A DNA stretch of 64,000 nt from Nocardia cyriacigeorgica GUH-2 (GTDB lineage Bacteria > Actinomycetota > Actinomycetes > Mycobacteriales > Mycobacteriaceae): contig NC_016887.1 of the NCBI RefSeq assembly GCF_000284035.1, positions 4,340,001 to 4,404,000 on the forward strand. Direction: 5' to 3'. Under the pieces are notes generated by a model, which searched no databases, was not told the origin of the DNA, and saw nothing but the letters and a program-made list of their open reading frames with translations. A program made the translations under genes and the position numbers. Shown here piece by piece: positions 1 through 8,758 of the stretch; positions within the stretch are counted from its first letter, which is position 1, and each line of letters starts with the position of its first letter.

Positions 1-216
1 GGCATTTGTTCCTCGGAATTCTCGTGCCTTATTCGTCCGGGCGGCACGCCATGGGACCACACCCCTCCGGTCCGGGTTCTCGCGCAGCGCGACGTGGCTC
101 CGGCGGTCTGCTGCTTCGAGACTGGTGCCGTCGGCGTCCACGGATCGACTCATCCGGCGCGGGCGCGCACCCGCCGATAGGGTGAGCGACGAATTCCACC
201 GTCACCAGGAGCCGCC

Positions 217-1491
217 GTGCCCCAGCCGTCGCCGAACCCGCCGAGCCCGGATCGATTGCATCAGCGACTGGGCCTCGGCGATGCGGTGATGATCGGCCTC
301 GGCGCGATGCTCGGTGCCGGCATCTTCGCCGCTCTGGCACCGGCAGCGAAGGCCGCAGGCAGCGGACTGCTGCTGGGACTCGGGGTGGCCGCGGTGGTCG
401 CCTACTGCAATGCGACGTCGTCGGCCCGGCTGGCGGCCCGCTATCCCGACTCCGGCGGCACCTACGTCTACGGCCGGGAACGGCTCGGCCCGTTCTGGGG
501 GTATCTGGCGGGCTGGAGTTTCGTGGTCGGCAAAACCGCGTCGTGCGCGGCGATGGCGTTGACGGTGGGGTTGCATGTCTGGCCGGATCAGGCAGGGGCC
601 GTGGCGGTGGCCGCGGTGGTGGCGTTGACCACGGTGAACTATCTGGGTGTCCAGAAGTCGGCGCTGCTGACCAGGGTGATCGTGGCGGTCGTCCTCGCGG
701 TCCTGGCCGCGGTGGTCGTCGCCGCGACGACGTCGGCCGAGGCGGACGCGCATCGGCTGGACCTCGGCTCCGACATCACCGCGCTCGGCGTCCTCCAGGC
801 GGCGGGCCTGCTGTTCTTCGCTTTCGCCGGCTACGCCCGCATCGCCACCCTCGGCGAGGAGGTGCGCGAACCGGCCCGCACCATCCCCCGCGCCATACCG
901 ATCGCGTTGGGTATCACCCTCGTCGTCTACGCGGCCGTCGCTGTCGCGGCGCTGGTGGTGCTCGGCCCGCAGCGCTTGGCCGAATCCACCGCCCCGCTGT
1001 CGAGCGCGGTGCAGGCCGCCGGAGTGGACTGGCTGTCACCCATCGTCCGTGCGGGTGCTGCCGTGGCCGCTCTGGGTTCGCTGCTGGCGCTGATCCTCGG
1101 CGTCTCCCGCACCACCCTCGCCATGGCCCGCGACCGCCATCTGCCTCGTACGCTGGCCGCGGTCCACCCGCGCACCTCCGTTCCGCATCACGCCGAACTC
1201 GCCGTCGGCGCCGTCGTCGCCCTCGCCGCCGCTACCGCCGACCTGCGCGCCGCCATCGGGTTCTCCTCCTTCGGCGTCCTGCTCTACTACGCCGTCGCCA
1301 ACGCCTCCGCCTGGACCCTGACCCGAGCCGAAGGCCGCCCACCCCGTGCGATCCCGGTCGTCGGCCTCATCGGCTGCCTCGTGCTGGCGTTCACCTTGCC
1401 TGCGGAATCGGTGCTGGCCGGCGCGGTCGTCACGGTGATCGGCGCTGGGGTGTACGTCGTCCGGCGACATCGGGGTAGCGCGAGTTCCTGA
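217..1491 (+). CDS. APC-family amino acid permease
   Basis: This is an inner-membrane secondary transporter of the amino acid/polyamine/organocation superfamily, expected to import an amino acid or amine with a proton. The 424-residue protein is hydrophobic throughout, with about 12 membrane segments. The helix-1 substrate motif GAGIF is at residues 33-37 and the helix-6 region FAGYARIATLGEE is at about 203-215, both typical of the YhdG/CAT branch. The GTG start is supported by AGGAG at 207-211, five bases upstream. It stands alone, with 216 bases of apparently non-coding sequence to its left. The substrate cannot be read from the sequence. Confidence 0.88.
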   Translation: MPQPSPNPPSPDRLHQRLGLGDAVMIGLGAMLGAGIFAALAPAAKAAGSGLLLGLGVAAVVAYCNATSSARLAARYPDSGGTYVYGRERLGPFWGYLAGWSFVVGKTASCAAMALTVGLHVWPDQAGAVAVAAVVALTTVNYLGVQKSALLTRVIVAVVLAVLAAVVVAATTSAEADAHRLDLGSDITALGVLQAAGLLFFAFAGYARIATLGEEVREPARTIPRAIPIALGITLVVYAAVAVAALVVLGPQRLAESTAPLSSAVQAAGVDWLSPIVRAGAAVAALGSLLALILGVSRTTLAMARDRHLPRTLAAVHPRTSVPHHAELAVGAVVALAAATADLRAAIGFSSFGVLLYYAVANASAWTLTRAEGRPPRAIPVVGLIGCLVLAFTLPAESVLAGAVVTVIGAGVYVVRRHRGSASS

Positions 1492-1547
1492 CCACGGGGG
1501 CCGCAAATGCCTCGCCTCCGTACGGGTTCGGCGCCTAGCATGCGCCC

Positions 1548-2360
1548 ATGTCCCTGCGCACCATTCCCACCTCGATGGACCCGGCGGTCGTCGCGGCCAT
1601 CGACTCGACGCTGGATCGGGTCGAGCGCGACCATCGCGCCCGCGTGCGGCTGGCGATCGAGAGCGGAAGCCGCGCATGGGGATTCCCCTCGCCGGATTCC
1701 GACTACGACTGCCGCTTCCTGTATGTCGCGAGCCTCGACACGTATCTGTCGCCGTGGCGGACCAGGGATGTCATCGAGACGCCGCTGGCCGGCCTCCTGG
1801 ATGTGAATGGCTGGGATCTCGGTAAGGCGTTGCGGCTGTTGGTGAAGGGCAATGCCGTGCTGATCGAGTGGTTGCAGTCGCCGATCGTCTATCGCGGTGA
1901 CGAGCTTTTCCGGGCCGAACTGCTCGAGCTGGCCCAAACAGTCGCCGACCGCAATCAGGTCGCACGCCACTATCTACACCTGGGCAGCAGGCAGTGGAAG
2001 CTGTTCGGGCACAACGGGTCGCTGAAGAAGGTGTTCTATTCGCTGCGCCCCGCCATGGCACTGCGGTGGCTGCGCGAACATCCCGACGCGGCGGTTGCGC
2101 CGATGCACCTGCCGACCTTGATGGCGCAGTGCGAGTTGCCCGCCGACCTCGTCGCGGCGATCACCGACCTGACCGAGGTGAAATCGCGGACCCGCGAAAT
2201 GGGCAGCGGCTCGGCGCCGGAGCCGATCGCCGCGTTCATCGCCGCGGAGTTCGATCGCGCCGACAGCGCGTTCCCGAAGACGACCGGCCGCGATATGGCT
2301 TCGATCAAGGAGCTCACAGCGGCGTTCTTCCGCAAGGAAGCGGCGGGCGCACCGGCGTAG
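1548..2360 (+). CDS. RlaP/YcgL-type nucleotidyltransferase (COG3541)
   Basis: This 270-residue protein has the DNA polymerase beta-type nucleotidyltransferase signature. Glycine-serine at residues 40-41 is followed by the metal-binding aspartates D52 and D54 within SPDSDYD. The run GSRAWGF and the helical remainder match the predicted-nucleotidyltransferase family COG3541/RlaP, whose members have been linked to RNA repair. Here there is no RNA ligase or other repair gene beside it, so the substrate is unknown. The ATG start gives the usual family length. It lies 56 bases after the permease and runs convergently into the HxlR gene, with only 18 bases between the stops. Confidence 0.8.
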   Translation: MSLRTIPTSMDPAVVAAIDSTLDRVERDHRARVRLAIESGSRAWGFPSPDSDYDCRFLYVASLDTYLSPWRTRDVIETPLAGLLDVNGWDLGKALRLLVKGNAVLIEWLQSPIVYRGDELFRAELLELAQTVADRNQVARHYLHLGSRQWKLFGHNGSLKKVFYSLRPAMALRWLREHPDAAVAPMHLPTLMAQCELPADLVAAITDLTEVKSRTREMGSGSAPEPIAAFIAAEFDRADSAFPKTTGRDMASIKELTAAFFRKEAAGAPA

Positions 2361-2378
2361 CACGCACCTGTCCGCAGC

Positions 2379-2876
2379 TCAGCTGTCCGCGCCTACTGCC
2401 GCGGAATACGCGGCCGCCAGCCGTTCGCTGGGGCGTGGCGCGGACGGGTCGGGGCGAGGGGTCCCGAGATGCTGTTCGCGCAGCTCGTCCATGAACTCCT
2501 CCCACAGCTGTGGGCCGCCTTCCTCGAGCAGCTCCGCCCGCACCCGCAGGCGGTGGGTGGTCTCGCGGTGACGCAACCCCCATGACCCCAGCTGCGCCAT
2601 GATCGGAACCAGCTGGATGGCGGCCTCGGTCAGACGGTACTCGGCCTTGCGGCCCGGTCCGGCGTCTTCGCGGCTCAACAAGCCCGCCGCAACCAGCCGC
2701 TTGAGCCGGTCGGACAGGATATTGGAGGCGATGCCTTCTTCCGACCCGGCCAAGAGCTCGCGGAAGTGGCGGCGGTTGCCGAACATGACGTCGCGGAGCA
2801 CCAGCAGCGTCCAGCGGTCACCGATCACCTCGATGGTCGCGTTGATCGGGCACCCCGAACGTCCGTCTTCGCGCAT
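2379..2876 (-). CDS. HxlR-family winged-helix regulator
   Basis: This is a DNA-binding regulator of the HxlR (DUF24) family. The conserved N-terminal cysteine is at residue 9, followed by IGDRWTLLVLRD at 18-29 and the recognition/wing segment SDRLKRLVAAGLL at about 55-67. HxlR proteins usually sense electrophiles or redox state and control an adjacent gene. I chose the ATG at 2876 because GGAGGAGGG lies just upstream on the minus strand and the resulting 165 residues fit the family; an open frame continues further upstream but lacks family sequence. It is divergent from the TetR gene at 3056. The C-terminal extension after about residue 120 is less conserved. Confidence 0.85.
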   Translation of the reverse strand: MREDGRSGCPINATIEVIGDRWTLLVLRDVMFGNRRHFRELLAGSEEGIASNILSDRLKRLVAAGLLSREDAGPGRKAEYRLTEAAIQLVPIMAQLGSWGLRHRETTHRLRVRAELLEEGGPQLWEEFMDELREQHLGTPRPDPSAPRPSERLAAAYSAAVGADS

Positions 2877-2979
2877 ATCGCCCTCCTCCGATACAGACCT
2901 ACCGCTTGCAATATACAACCACCAGTGGCACCGGCGCCCAGCACGGCCGCCCCCAGCCCCATGAACGTGACCAGCTGTC

Positions 2980-2995
2980 GGATCATTCGATTCAA
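2980..2995. promoter_or_regulatory. Degenerate copy of the TetR operator
   Basis: These 16 bases match the perfect palindrome at 3734-3749 at 12 positions, and they lie 60 bases before the TetR start codon. This would be the site for autoregulation. The match was found by eye; no statistics were computed. Confidence 0.4.
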
Positions 2996-3055
2996 TCAAC
3001 CGCTCTACTTCCTGGCATCGACCGCATTCGGCCGCTGCTGTGACAGGCTGAGCGC

Positions 3056-3694
3056 ATGAGCTCCCCCGCCGGCAATCGCCAGGGCGACGCCACCCGGCTG
3101 CGCCTGATCAAAACAGCCGAGCGCCTGTTCGCCGATCAAGGCGTCGACGCGGTCTCGGTGCGGGCCATCAATACCGCGGCCGGGCTCGGCGCGGCCTCGG
3201 TTCACTATCACTTCGGCAGCAAGGACGAACTGCTCGCCGCCGTTCTGATCGAACTCGGTGCGTCGGTGCGCGATCGCATCCGCACCAACGTCGATCTACT
3301 GGCCGACGCACCGCATCCACCGGATGCCGAAGCGCTGGTGCGGGCGGTCACCACGCCATATCTCGAACTGCTGCAACGTCATCGCACGCGAGGAATGCGC
3401 TGGGTCAAGATCATCGCCCAGATCGCACCGCAAGGTCATCCCGCGCTCGCGGCGACCGACCAGCATCTGCCCGAGGTCCTGTTCACCCAGGTCCGCCGAG
3501 CGTTCCCGGACGCCGACCCGCAGCGGCTGGCCGCCCGGTGGGCGGTGTCGCTGATGGGATTCGTGCAGGCGCTGAGCCAGGCCGACGACTGGAGCCGCGA
3601 CGGCACCCGCCTCACCCCCGAGGAGCTGGCGACCTTCCACGAGGACATCGTGACGTTCGTGATCGGCGGCGTCGAACGTCTCCTCGGTTCCTGA
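3056..3694 (+). CDS. TetR-family transcriptional regulator
   Basis: This 212-residue repressor has the TetR helix-turn-helix at about residues 34-60, including SVHYHFGSKDELL, and an all-helical ligand domain after it. It directly precedes an LLM flavoenzyme / dehydrogenase / NTF2-like / acyl-CoA ligase operon on the same strand. A 16-bp palindrome (TGGATCA-TG-TGATCCA) sits in the gap before that operon, and a 12/16 version of the same sequence lies upstream of this gene. The likely job is therefore autoregulation plus control of the operon, with a substrate or acyl-CoA intermediate as inducer; that is inference. The ATG at 3056 gives normal family length. Confidence 0.88.
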   Translation: MSSPAGNRQGDATRLRLIKTAERLFADQGVDAVSVRAINTAAGLGAASVHYHFGSKDELLAAVLIELGASVRDRIRTNVDLLADAPHPPDAEALVRAVTTPYLELLQRHRTRGMRWVKIIAQIAPQGHPALAATDQHLPEVLFTQVRRAFPDADPQRLAARWAVSLMGFVQALSQADDWSRDGTRLTPEELATFHEDIVTFVIGGVERLLGS

Positions 3695-3733
3695 TCGACG
3701 CCCGCCGCGATGTTCCACTCAGCGGGATTTTTC

Positions 3734-3749
3734 TGGATCATGTGATCCA
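3734..3749. promoter_or_regulatory. Palindromic operator before the LLM/FadD operon
   Basis: TGGATCA and TGATCCA form a perfect 7-2-7 inverted repeat in the 135-base gap between the TetR stop and the GTG of the LLM gene. Size and symmetry suit a TetR dimer. A degenerate copy precedes the TetR gene itself (2980-2995), which supports a shared regulator. Confidence 0.55.
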
Positions 3750-3829
3750 ACTCTCTGGTACACACAAACCCGTGAGCGGATGTGACTCCACTCACTCTCT
3801 CGTCCCGATCCCGTCAGGAGACGACGCCT

Positions 3830-5008
3830 GTGTGGACTTCCCGATCACTGCGATTCGGCGCCTTCCTCGCCCCGTATCACCCACTCGATGCCGACCCGGC
3901 GCTGCAATTGCGACGCGATCTCGACCTCATGGAACACCTCGATCACCTCGGCTTCGACGAGGCGTGGATGGGTGAGCATCACTCCACCGGCGCCGAAATC
4001 GTCCCCGCTCCGGACATGTTCATCGCCGCGGCCGCCGAGCGCACCCGGCGGATCCGGTTCGGCACCGGCGTGATGTCGTTGCCGTATCACCATCCGCTGA
4101 TCACCGCCGACCGCATCACCCAGCTCGACTTGCAGACCCGCGGCCGGCTGATCGTCGGCACCGGGCCGGGCAAGATCCCGCTCGACGCGCACATGATGGG
4201 CATCGACCCCAGCGATCAGCGGCGCCGGCAGGGCGAGGCACTCGAGGCGATCCTGGCGCTGCTGCGCGGCGAGGTGGTGAACACGACCACCGATTGGTTC
4301 ACCCTCCGCGATGCCCGCGCGCAGCTGCCCACCTACGACCCCGCGGGCATCGAGGTGGCGGTCGCGTCGACGATCTCGCCCAACGGCTCGGTGCTGGCCG
4401 GCACCCACGGTCTTTCGCTGCTATCGCTGGCCGCCGGTTCGCCCACCGGTTTCGACGCCCTCGACCGCAACTGGGGTGTGTACGAGAAGGTATGTGCCGA
4501 TCACGGGCATCTCGCCGACCGCTCGACGTGGCGGCTGGTGAATCCGATGTTCCTGGCCGAATCGCGGGCCGACGCCGAGCGTGCGGTGAGCCGCCGCATC
4601 GGCGCGATGGCCGCCTACGTCAACCGGCAGACCGGTGTCCGTCCCGAGTGGGCGCAGTCGCCGCGCACCATCATCGACCAGTGGCGCAACGACACCCTCG
4701 GCGAGTTCGGCCAGGCGATCATCGGGACCCCGGACGAGGCGATCGCGCAGATCGAGCGGCTGATCGCCAAGACCGGCGGGTTCGGCACTCTGCTGGTGCT
4801 GCACGTCGACATGGCGAATTGGGAGGACACGCTGCGCAGCTATGAGCTCTTCGCCGCCGAGGTGATCCCGCATTTCAAGCGGCGCAATGCCGGCCGGGAG
4901 GCGAGCCTGCAATTCGCCGAGGACAACCACGAGTACCTCATCGGCGGGCTGGTCGGCGCGATCACCAAAGCGCACACCGACTACTACGGCGATCAGCAGG
5001 GGGCGTGA
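3830..5008 (+). CDS. LLM-class flavin-dependent oxidoreductase/monooxygenase
   Basis: This 392-residue enzyme has the bacterial luciferase-like TIM-barrel fold and uses reduced FMN or F420. Family features include MGEHHSTG at about residues 47-54, GTGVMSLPYHHP at 78-89 and RGRLIVGTGPG at 104-114. The long C-terminal part resembles limonene/alkanal monooxygenase-like members. The GTG start at 3830 is supported by AGGAG at 3816-3820; an in-frame ATG at 3782 has no such site. It is the first gene of a tight operon, with 3 bases before the next start. It probably oxidises the compound that the following dehydrogenase and acyl-CoA ligase process further. The substrate is unknown. Confidence 0.85.
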   Translation: MWTSRSLRFGAFLAPYHPLDADPALQLRRDLDLMEHLDHLGFDEAWMGEHHSTGAEIVPAPDMFIAAAAERTRRIRFGTGVMSLPYHHPLITADRITQLDLQTRGRLIVGTGPGKIPLDAHMMGIDPSDQRRRQGEALEAILALLRGEVVNTTTDWFTLRDARAQLPTYDPAGIEVAVASTISPNGSVLAGTHGLSLLSLAAGSPTGFDALDRNWGVYEKVCADHGHLADRSTWRLVNPMFLAESRADAERAVSRRIGAMAAYVNRQTGVRPEWAQSPRTIIDQWRNDTLGEFGQAIIGTPDEAIAQIERLIAKTGGFGTLLVLHVDMANWEDTLRSYELFAAEVIPHFKRRNAGREASLQFAEDNHEYLIGGLVGAITKAHTDYYGDQQGA

Positions 5009-5011
5009 CGC

Positions 5012-6055
5012 ATGCGTGCAGCACAGTTCGCCGACGGGGAATTCACGGTGACCGAGGTGGCCGATCCGCCCGCGCTCGGTCCCGGGCAGCTTCGGATCGC
5101 GGTCGCCGCGTGCGGGATCTGCGGGAGCGATCTGAGTATGTCGAAGGATCCGTATCGTTTCGTCGCGGTGGCCGAGAAGGCCGGGTATCCGCTGGCGGTC
5201 TTCGATCCGCGGCGACCGGTGGTCCTGGGGCACGAGTACGCGGGGACGGTCGTCGACACCGGAAAGGATGTCACCGATTTCGCGGTCGGGGATCGGGTCG
5301 CGGGCATCGGCGTCAGCACCGAGACAGGCACCGGGATTCCGACGATCATCGGCTATTCGAACGAATATCACGGGGGCTTCGGCGAATTCATCGTTGTCGA
5401 CGCGTTCTGGGTGCGGCACGTCCCGGACGGATTGTCGCTCGAGCATGCGACGCTGGCCGAGCCGCTGCATGTGGGTGAAATGCATGTCCAGCAATCCGGT
5501 TTGACCGCAGCCGATTCCGCGCTGGTGATCGGCTGCGGCCCGATCGGGCTCGGCGCGATTCTGGCGGCGAAGGCACATGGTGCGCGTACCGTCATTGCCT
5601 CCGAACCATCTCCGGCGCGTCGGGCCCTGGCCCGCAAGCTCGGCGCCGATATCGTCGTCGATCCGAACGAACAGGACCCGATCGCCGCCTGGAGCGAGCT
5701 CGCCACACCTGGTGAGGGCATTCTCATCGCCTACGAATGCAGCGGCCGCCCCGGCATCCTCGATTCACTGCTGCACACCATGCCGTTCGGATCGCGCATT
5801 CAGGTGCTCGCCGCCGGTTTCGCCGAGGAGACCATCGTCCCGGTGGTGGGCCAATTCCGGATGATCGCGATCAATTTCGGGCACGGCAGCTATGACCGCG
5901 CCTACGACACCGTGCTGCGGCGTCTGGCCGACGGCGAGATCGATGCCGAGGCGATCATCACCGGCCGCGTCGGTCTCGACGGCGTCGGCCAGGCGTTCCG
6001 GGCGCTGCGCGACCCGGACGACCACGTGAAGATCCTCGTCCTGCCACACGCGTGA
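5012..6055 (+). CDS. Zinc-type medium-chain alcohol dehydrogenase
   Basis: This 347-residue MDR-superfamily dehydrogenase is expected to interconvert an alcohol and a carbonyl with NAD(P). The catalytic zinc ligands appear as C37 (in GICGSD), H74-E75 (in GHEYAG) and the E in EPLHV near 150. The Rossmann motif GCGPIGLG is at about residues 174-181. The four-cysteine structural zinc loop of classical ADHs is absent; that region reads YSNEYHGGFGEF instead. The gene starts 3 bases after the LLM stop and is followed 28 bases later by the NTF2-like gene, so it is almost certainly co-transcribed. The substrate cannot be read from sequence. Confidence 0.87.
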   Translation: MRAAQFADGEFTVTEVADPPALGPGQLRIAVAACGICGSDLSMSKDPYRFVAVAEKAGYPLAVFDPRRPVVLGHEYAGTVVDTGKDVTDFAVGDRVAGIGVSTETGTGIPTIIGYSNEYHGGFGEFIVVDAFWVRHVPDGLSLEHATLAEPLHVGEMHVQQSGLTAADSALVIGCGPIGLGAILAAKAHGARTVIASEPSPARRALARKLGADIVVDPNEQDPIAAWSELATPGEGILIAYECSGRPGILDSLLHTMPFGSRIQVLAAGFAEETIVPVVGQFRMIAINFGHGSYDRAYDTVLRRLADGEIDAEAIITGRVGLDGVGQAFRALRDPDDHVKILVLPHA

Positions 6056-6083
6056 GGACCTTTGTCCGGAAAGGAATTCCACG

Positions 6084-6635
6084 ATGCCCGTCATCGATCC
6101 ATCCCGCACCTGGGAACCGCTCGAACAGCGCCTCGCCGACACCACCGATCGTCGGCATCGCATTGTGCTCGGCGCCGTCATCGAACATATGCGGGCCGAA
6201 GCCGAACCCGACCTCGATGCTCTGATGGCGACGTTGTCGGAGGCGCCCGACTATCACTTCTGGAACGCCGGCGTCGACCGGGGGCCGAAGGGGACCGACA
6301 GCGTCCGCCGCTACTACACCGATTTCCTGGCGACGCGCTCCAACATTCTGGAGTTCGATATCGACCGCGTCGTCGTCGACGACCATTGTGTGGTGACCGA
6401 GGGTTTCCTGAAGCAGATCTATCCCGGCTCCTACGCCGCCCGGCTCGGCCTCCCGGTGGACGACGAGGCCGCCGACTATCTGGTCACCAACCGCCAGCTC
6501 ATCCTGTGGCCGGTGGACGAGGACGGCCGGATCATGGGCGAGGATTCCTATCAGTCCGGGCCCGCCGATATCACCAAGCTGCGGCCCGACCAGCTGCCCC
6601 AGCAATACATCGATCTCATGCGGTCCGCGGAGTGA
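6084..6635 (+). CDS. NTF2/SnoaL-like protein
   Basis: This 183-residue protein looks like a SnoaL/NTF2-fold cone protein: an N-terminal helix pair, then the aromatic-rich stretch YHFWNAGVDRGPKGTDSVRRYY followed by strands, as in ketosteroid-isomerase-like and limonene-epoxide-hydrolase-like enzymes. Such proteins act as isomerases, dehydratases, epoxide hydrolases or ligand binders. It sits inside the LLM/ADH/acyl-CoA ligase operon, 4 bases before the ligase start, so a step on the same intermediate is likely. RBS-like GGAAAGGAA precedes the ATG. No catalytic triad can be assigned with certainty by eye. Confidence 0.72.
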   Translation: MPVIDPSRTWEPLEQRLADTTDRRHRIVLGAVIEHMRAEAEPDLDALMATLSEAPDYHFWNAGVDRGPKGTDSVRRYYTDFLATRSNILEFDIDRVVVDDHCVVTEGFLKQIYPGSYAARLGLPVDDEAADYLVTNRQLILWPVDEDGRIMGEDSYQSGPADITKLRPDQLPQQYIDLMRSAE

Positions 6636-6639
6636 ACCG

Positions 6640-8295
6640 ATGACCGACGGAGCCGATCACCATCCCGACATCGCCCGCATGCTCATGGCCCGGCTCGGCG
6701 ACGATCACCTCGGCCTGCGCACCAGGCAGCAGGACTGGACCTGGGACGCGGTTGTCCGCGAATCAGCCGCGCGGGCGGCGCTGGCGCGAACACTGCGGGT
6801 GGACGGCCCGTTCCATATCGGGGTCCTGCTGGACAATGTCGCGGATTTCGTGTTCTGGCTCGGTGGCGCCGCATTGGCCGGCGCCACCGTCGTCGGAATC
6901 AACCCGACGCACGGGGCCGCCGAGTTGCGAGCAGAGATTCGTTTCGTCGACTGCCAATTGATCGTCACCGATCGCGCGGGCGCGGCGCGGTTGCGGGAAC
7001 TCGACCTCGGTCTGACTCCGGACCGCTTTCTCGTCATCGACGATCCCGGCTACGCGGAATTGCTCGACCAGCATCGCGTCGAGCCCGCCATCGCCGGTGG
7101 CGTCGGCGCCGAGACGCTGTTTCTGTTGCTGTTCACCTCCGGCACCACCGGCCGGTCGAAGGCGGTCAAATGCAGTCAGGGCAGGCTGGCGCGGCTGGCC
7201 TACGCGAACTTCAAGTACGGCCACCACCGCGGTGACGTCGACTACTGCTGTATGCCGCTGTTCCACGGCAACGCCCTGATGGGTCTGTGGGCGCCCGCCC
7301 TGGCCTGCGGCGCTACCGTCTGCCTGACGCCGAAGTTCTCCGCGTCCGGATTCCTGCCCGATATCCGGTTCTTCGGCGCCACCTTCTTCACCTACGTCGG
7401 CAAGGCCCTCGGCTATCTCATGGCCACCCCCGAAACTCCGCACGACCGCGACAACCGGCTCGAACGCGGCTTCGGCACCGAGGCCGCACCCGCCGACAAG
7501 GCCGAATTCGCCCGGCGGTTCGGCGCCCCACTGCTCGAGGCCTACGGCTCCAGCGAAGGCGCGGGGTCGGTGCGGCTCGATCCGGATGCCCCGGCCGGCG
7601 CTCTGGGTCGTCCCGCGCATTCGGGCATCGCCGTGGTCGATCCTTCGACGCGGCGCGATTGCGCGCCGGCCCGCGTCGACGAGCACGGCCGCGTCCGCAA
7701 CCCCGACGAAGCGGTCGGTGAAATGGTGAACAAGGACGGTGCGGCGGCCTTCGAGGGCTACTACAACAACCCGGCCGCCGACGCCGAACGCATCCGCAAC
7801 GGCTGGTACTGGACCGGCGACCTCGGCTATATCGATGAAGCCGGGTTCCTCTACTTCGCCGGCCGCCGCGGCGACTGGATCCGGGTGGACGGTGAGAACA
7901 CCTCGGCCTTACTGATCGAACAGGTCTTGCGCAGGCATCGCGCGGTCGTGGCCACCGGTGTGTACGCGGTGCCGGATCCGCGTTCGGGTGATCTGGTGAT
8001 GGGTGCGATCGAAGTGCCCGACCCCGAGGTGTTCGATCCGATCGAATTCGCGTCGTTCCTCGCCGGCCAGGTGGATCTGGGCCGCAAAGCCACGCCACGA
8101 CTGCTTCGAGTGCCGTCGGCGCTGCCGGTCACCGGATCGGGCAAGGTGATCAAACGTCAACTGCAACAACAGAAATGGCGGACCACCGATCCTGTCTACC
8201 GCTGGGACGCCGGCGCGTATCACCTGATGTCGGAGTCCGACAAGGCTGCGTTCGAGGACTCGTTCGCAGTGCACGGACGGCAACGCCTGCTCTGA
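6640..8295 (+). CDS. AMP-forming acyl-CoA ligase (FadD17-like)
   Basis: This 551-residue member of the ANL superfamily activates a carboxylate to acyl-AMP and then acyl-CoA. The P-loop LFTSGTTGRSKAVK is at residues 164-177, YGSSEG at 302-307, TGDLGY at 392-397, the hinge RGDWIRVDGEN at 410-420 and the catalytic lysine region GSGKVIK at about 499-505. The pattern resembles mycobacterial FadD17-type long-chain or steroid side-chain ligases. It is the last gene of the operon and is followed by a strong palindromic terminator at 8315-8344. It would commit the product of the preceding oxidation steps to beta-oxidation; the acid itself is unknown. Confidence 0.87.
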   Translation: MTDGADHHPDIARMLMARLGDDHLGLRTRQQDWTWDAVVRESAARAALARTLRVDGPFHIGVLLDNVADFVFWLGGAALAGATVVGINPTHGAAELRAEIRFVDCQLIVTDRAGAARLRELDLGLTPDRFLVIDDPGYAELLDQHRVEPAIAGGVGAETLFLLLFTSGTTGRSKAVKCSQGRLARLAYANFKYGHHRGDVDYCCMPLFHGNALMGLWAPALACGATVCLTPKFSASGFLPDIRFFGATFFTYVGKALGYLMATPETPHDRDNRLERGFGTEAAPADKAEFARRFGAPLLEAYGSSEGAGSVRLDPDAPAGALGRPAHSGIAVVDPSTRRDCAPARVDEHGRVRNPDEAVGEMVNKDGAAAFEGYYNNPAADAERIRNGWYWTGDLGYIDEAGFLYFAGRRGDWIRVDGENTSALLIEQVLRRHRAVVATGVYAVPDPRSGDLVMGAIEVPDPEVFDPIEFASFLAGQVDLGRKATPRLLRVPSALPVTGSGKVIKRQLQQQKWRTTDPVYRWDAGAYHLMSESDKAAFEDSFAVHGRQRLL

Positions 8296-8314
8296 GATCG
8301 GCGCCGAAAAGGGG

Positions 8315-8344
8315 CAAGCCCCGCACCGTACGGTGCGGGGCTTG
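8315..8344. terminator. Bidirectional terminator between ligase and cspA
   Basis: A perfect 30-base palindrome (15-base arms beginning CAAGCCCCGCACC) lies between two convergent genes, 19 bases after the ligase stop and 14 bases from the cspA stop. There is no U-run, which is usual for actinobacterial terminators. It should serve both strands. Confidence 0.8.
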
Positions 8345-8358
8345 CGAAGTCACGCTGT

Positions 8359-8562
8359 TCAGATAGCGCGGACGTCCTGAGCCTGCGGGCCCTTCTGGCC
8401 CTGCCCGATCTCGAACTCCACACGCTGACCCTCTTCGAGGGTCCGGAAACCCGACCCGGAAACTGCCGAGTAATGCACGAAGACGTCAGGGCCGCCTCCG
8501 TCTTGCGCGATAAAGCCGAAGCCCTTCTCGCTGTTGAACCACTTCACGCTGCCTTGAGCCAT
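8359..8562 (-). CDS. cspA: Cold-shock domain protein (CspA family)
   Basis: This 67-residue single-stranded nucleic-acid-binding protein has the complete cold-shock OB fold: RNP1 KGFGFI at residues 13-18 and RNP2 VFVHY at 27-31. It would act as an RNA chaperone in the cytoplasm. The start MAQGSVKWFN is fixed by family length; the frame is open for 15 codons upstream without family similarity. On the minus strand TTGACA at 8607-8602 is a plausible -35 element. The 196-base region upstream holds no other gene and may include an untranslated leader, as is common for cold-shock genes, though no specific structure was recognised. Confidence 0.95.
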   Translation of the reverse strand: MAQGSVKWFNSEKGFGFIAQDGGGPDVFVHYSAVSGSGFRTLEEGQRVEFEIGQGQKGPQAQDVRAI

Positions 8563-8758
8563 GTTCTGTACTTCATACTTCCTGTAGATGAGCCGAGCAA
8601 ATGTCAAGCCCGGTCTCGCCTACAACGATGCCATGGTTTGCGGTATTCCTCCACATCTGGAGCACGTGACTGTGAGGTAACTATCCCTCGGCGCATTCCA
8701 CTATGGAGTGTGGACGATTGCCCAGGTAACGGGCGTGTCACGTTCCAGTGCCGCACGT

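Noticed and set aside
1..216. Minus-strand frame starting inside the permease and covering the left edge
   Set aside because: Arg/Pro-rich product with no similarity; it overlaps the certain permease gene and looks like a GC shadow.
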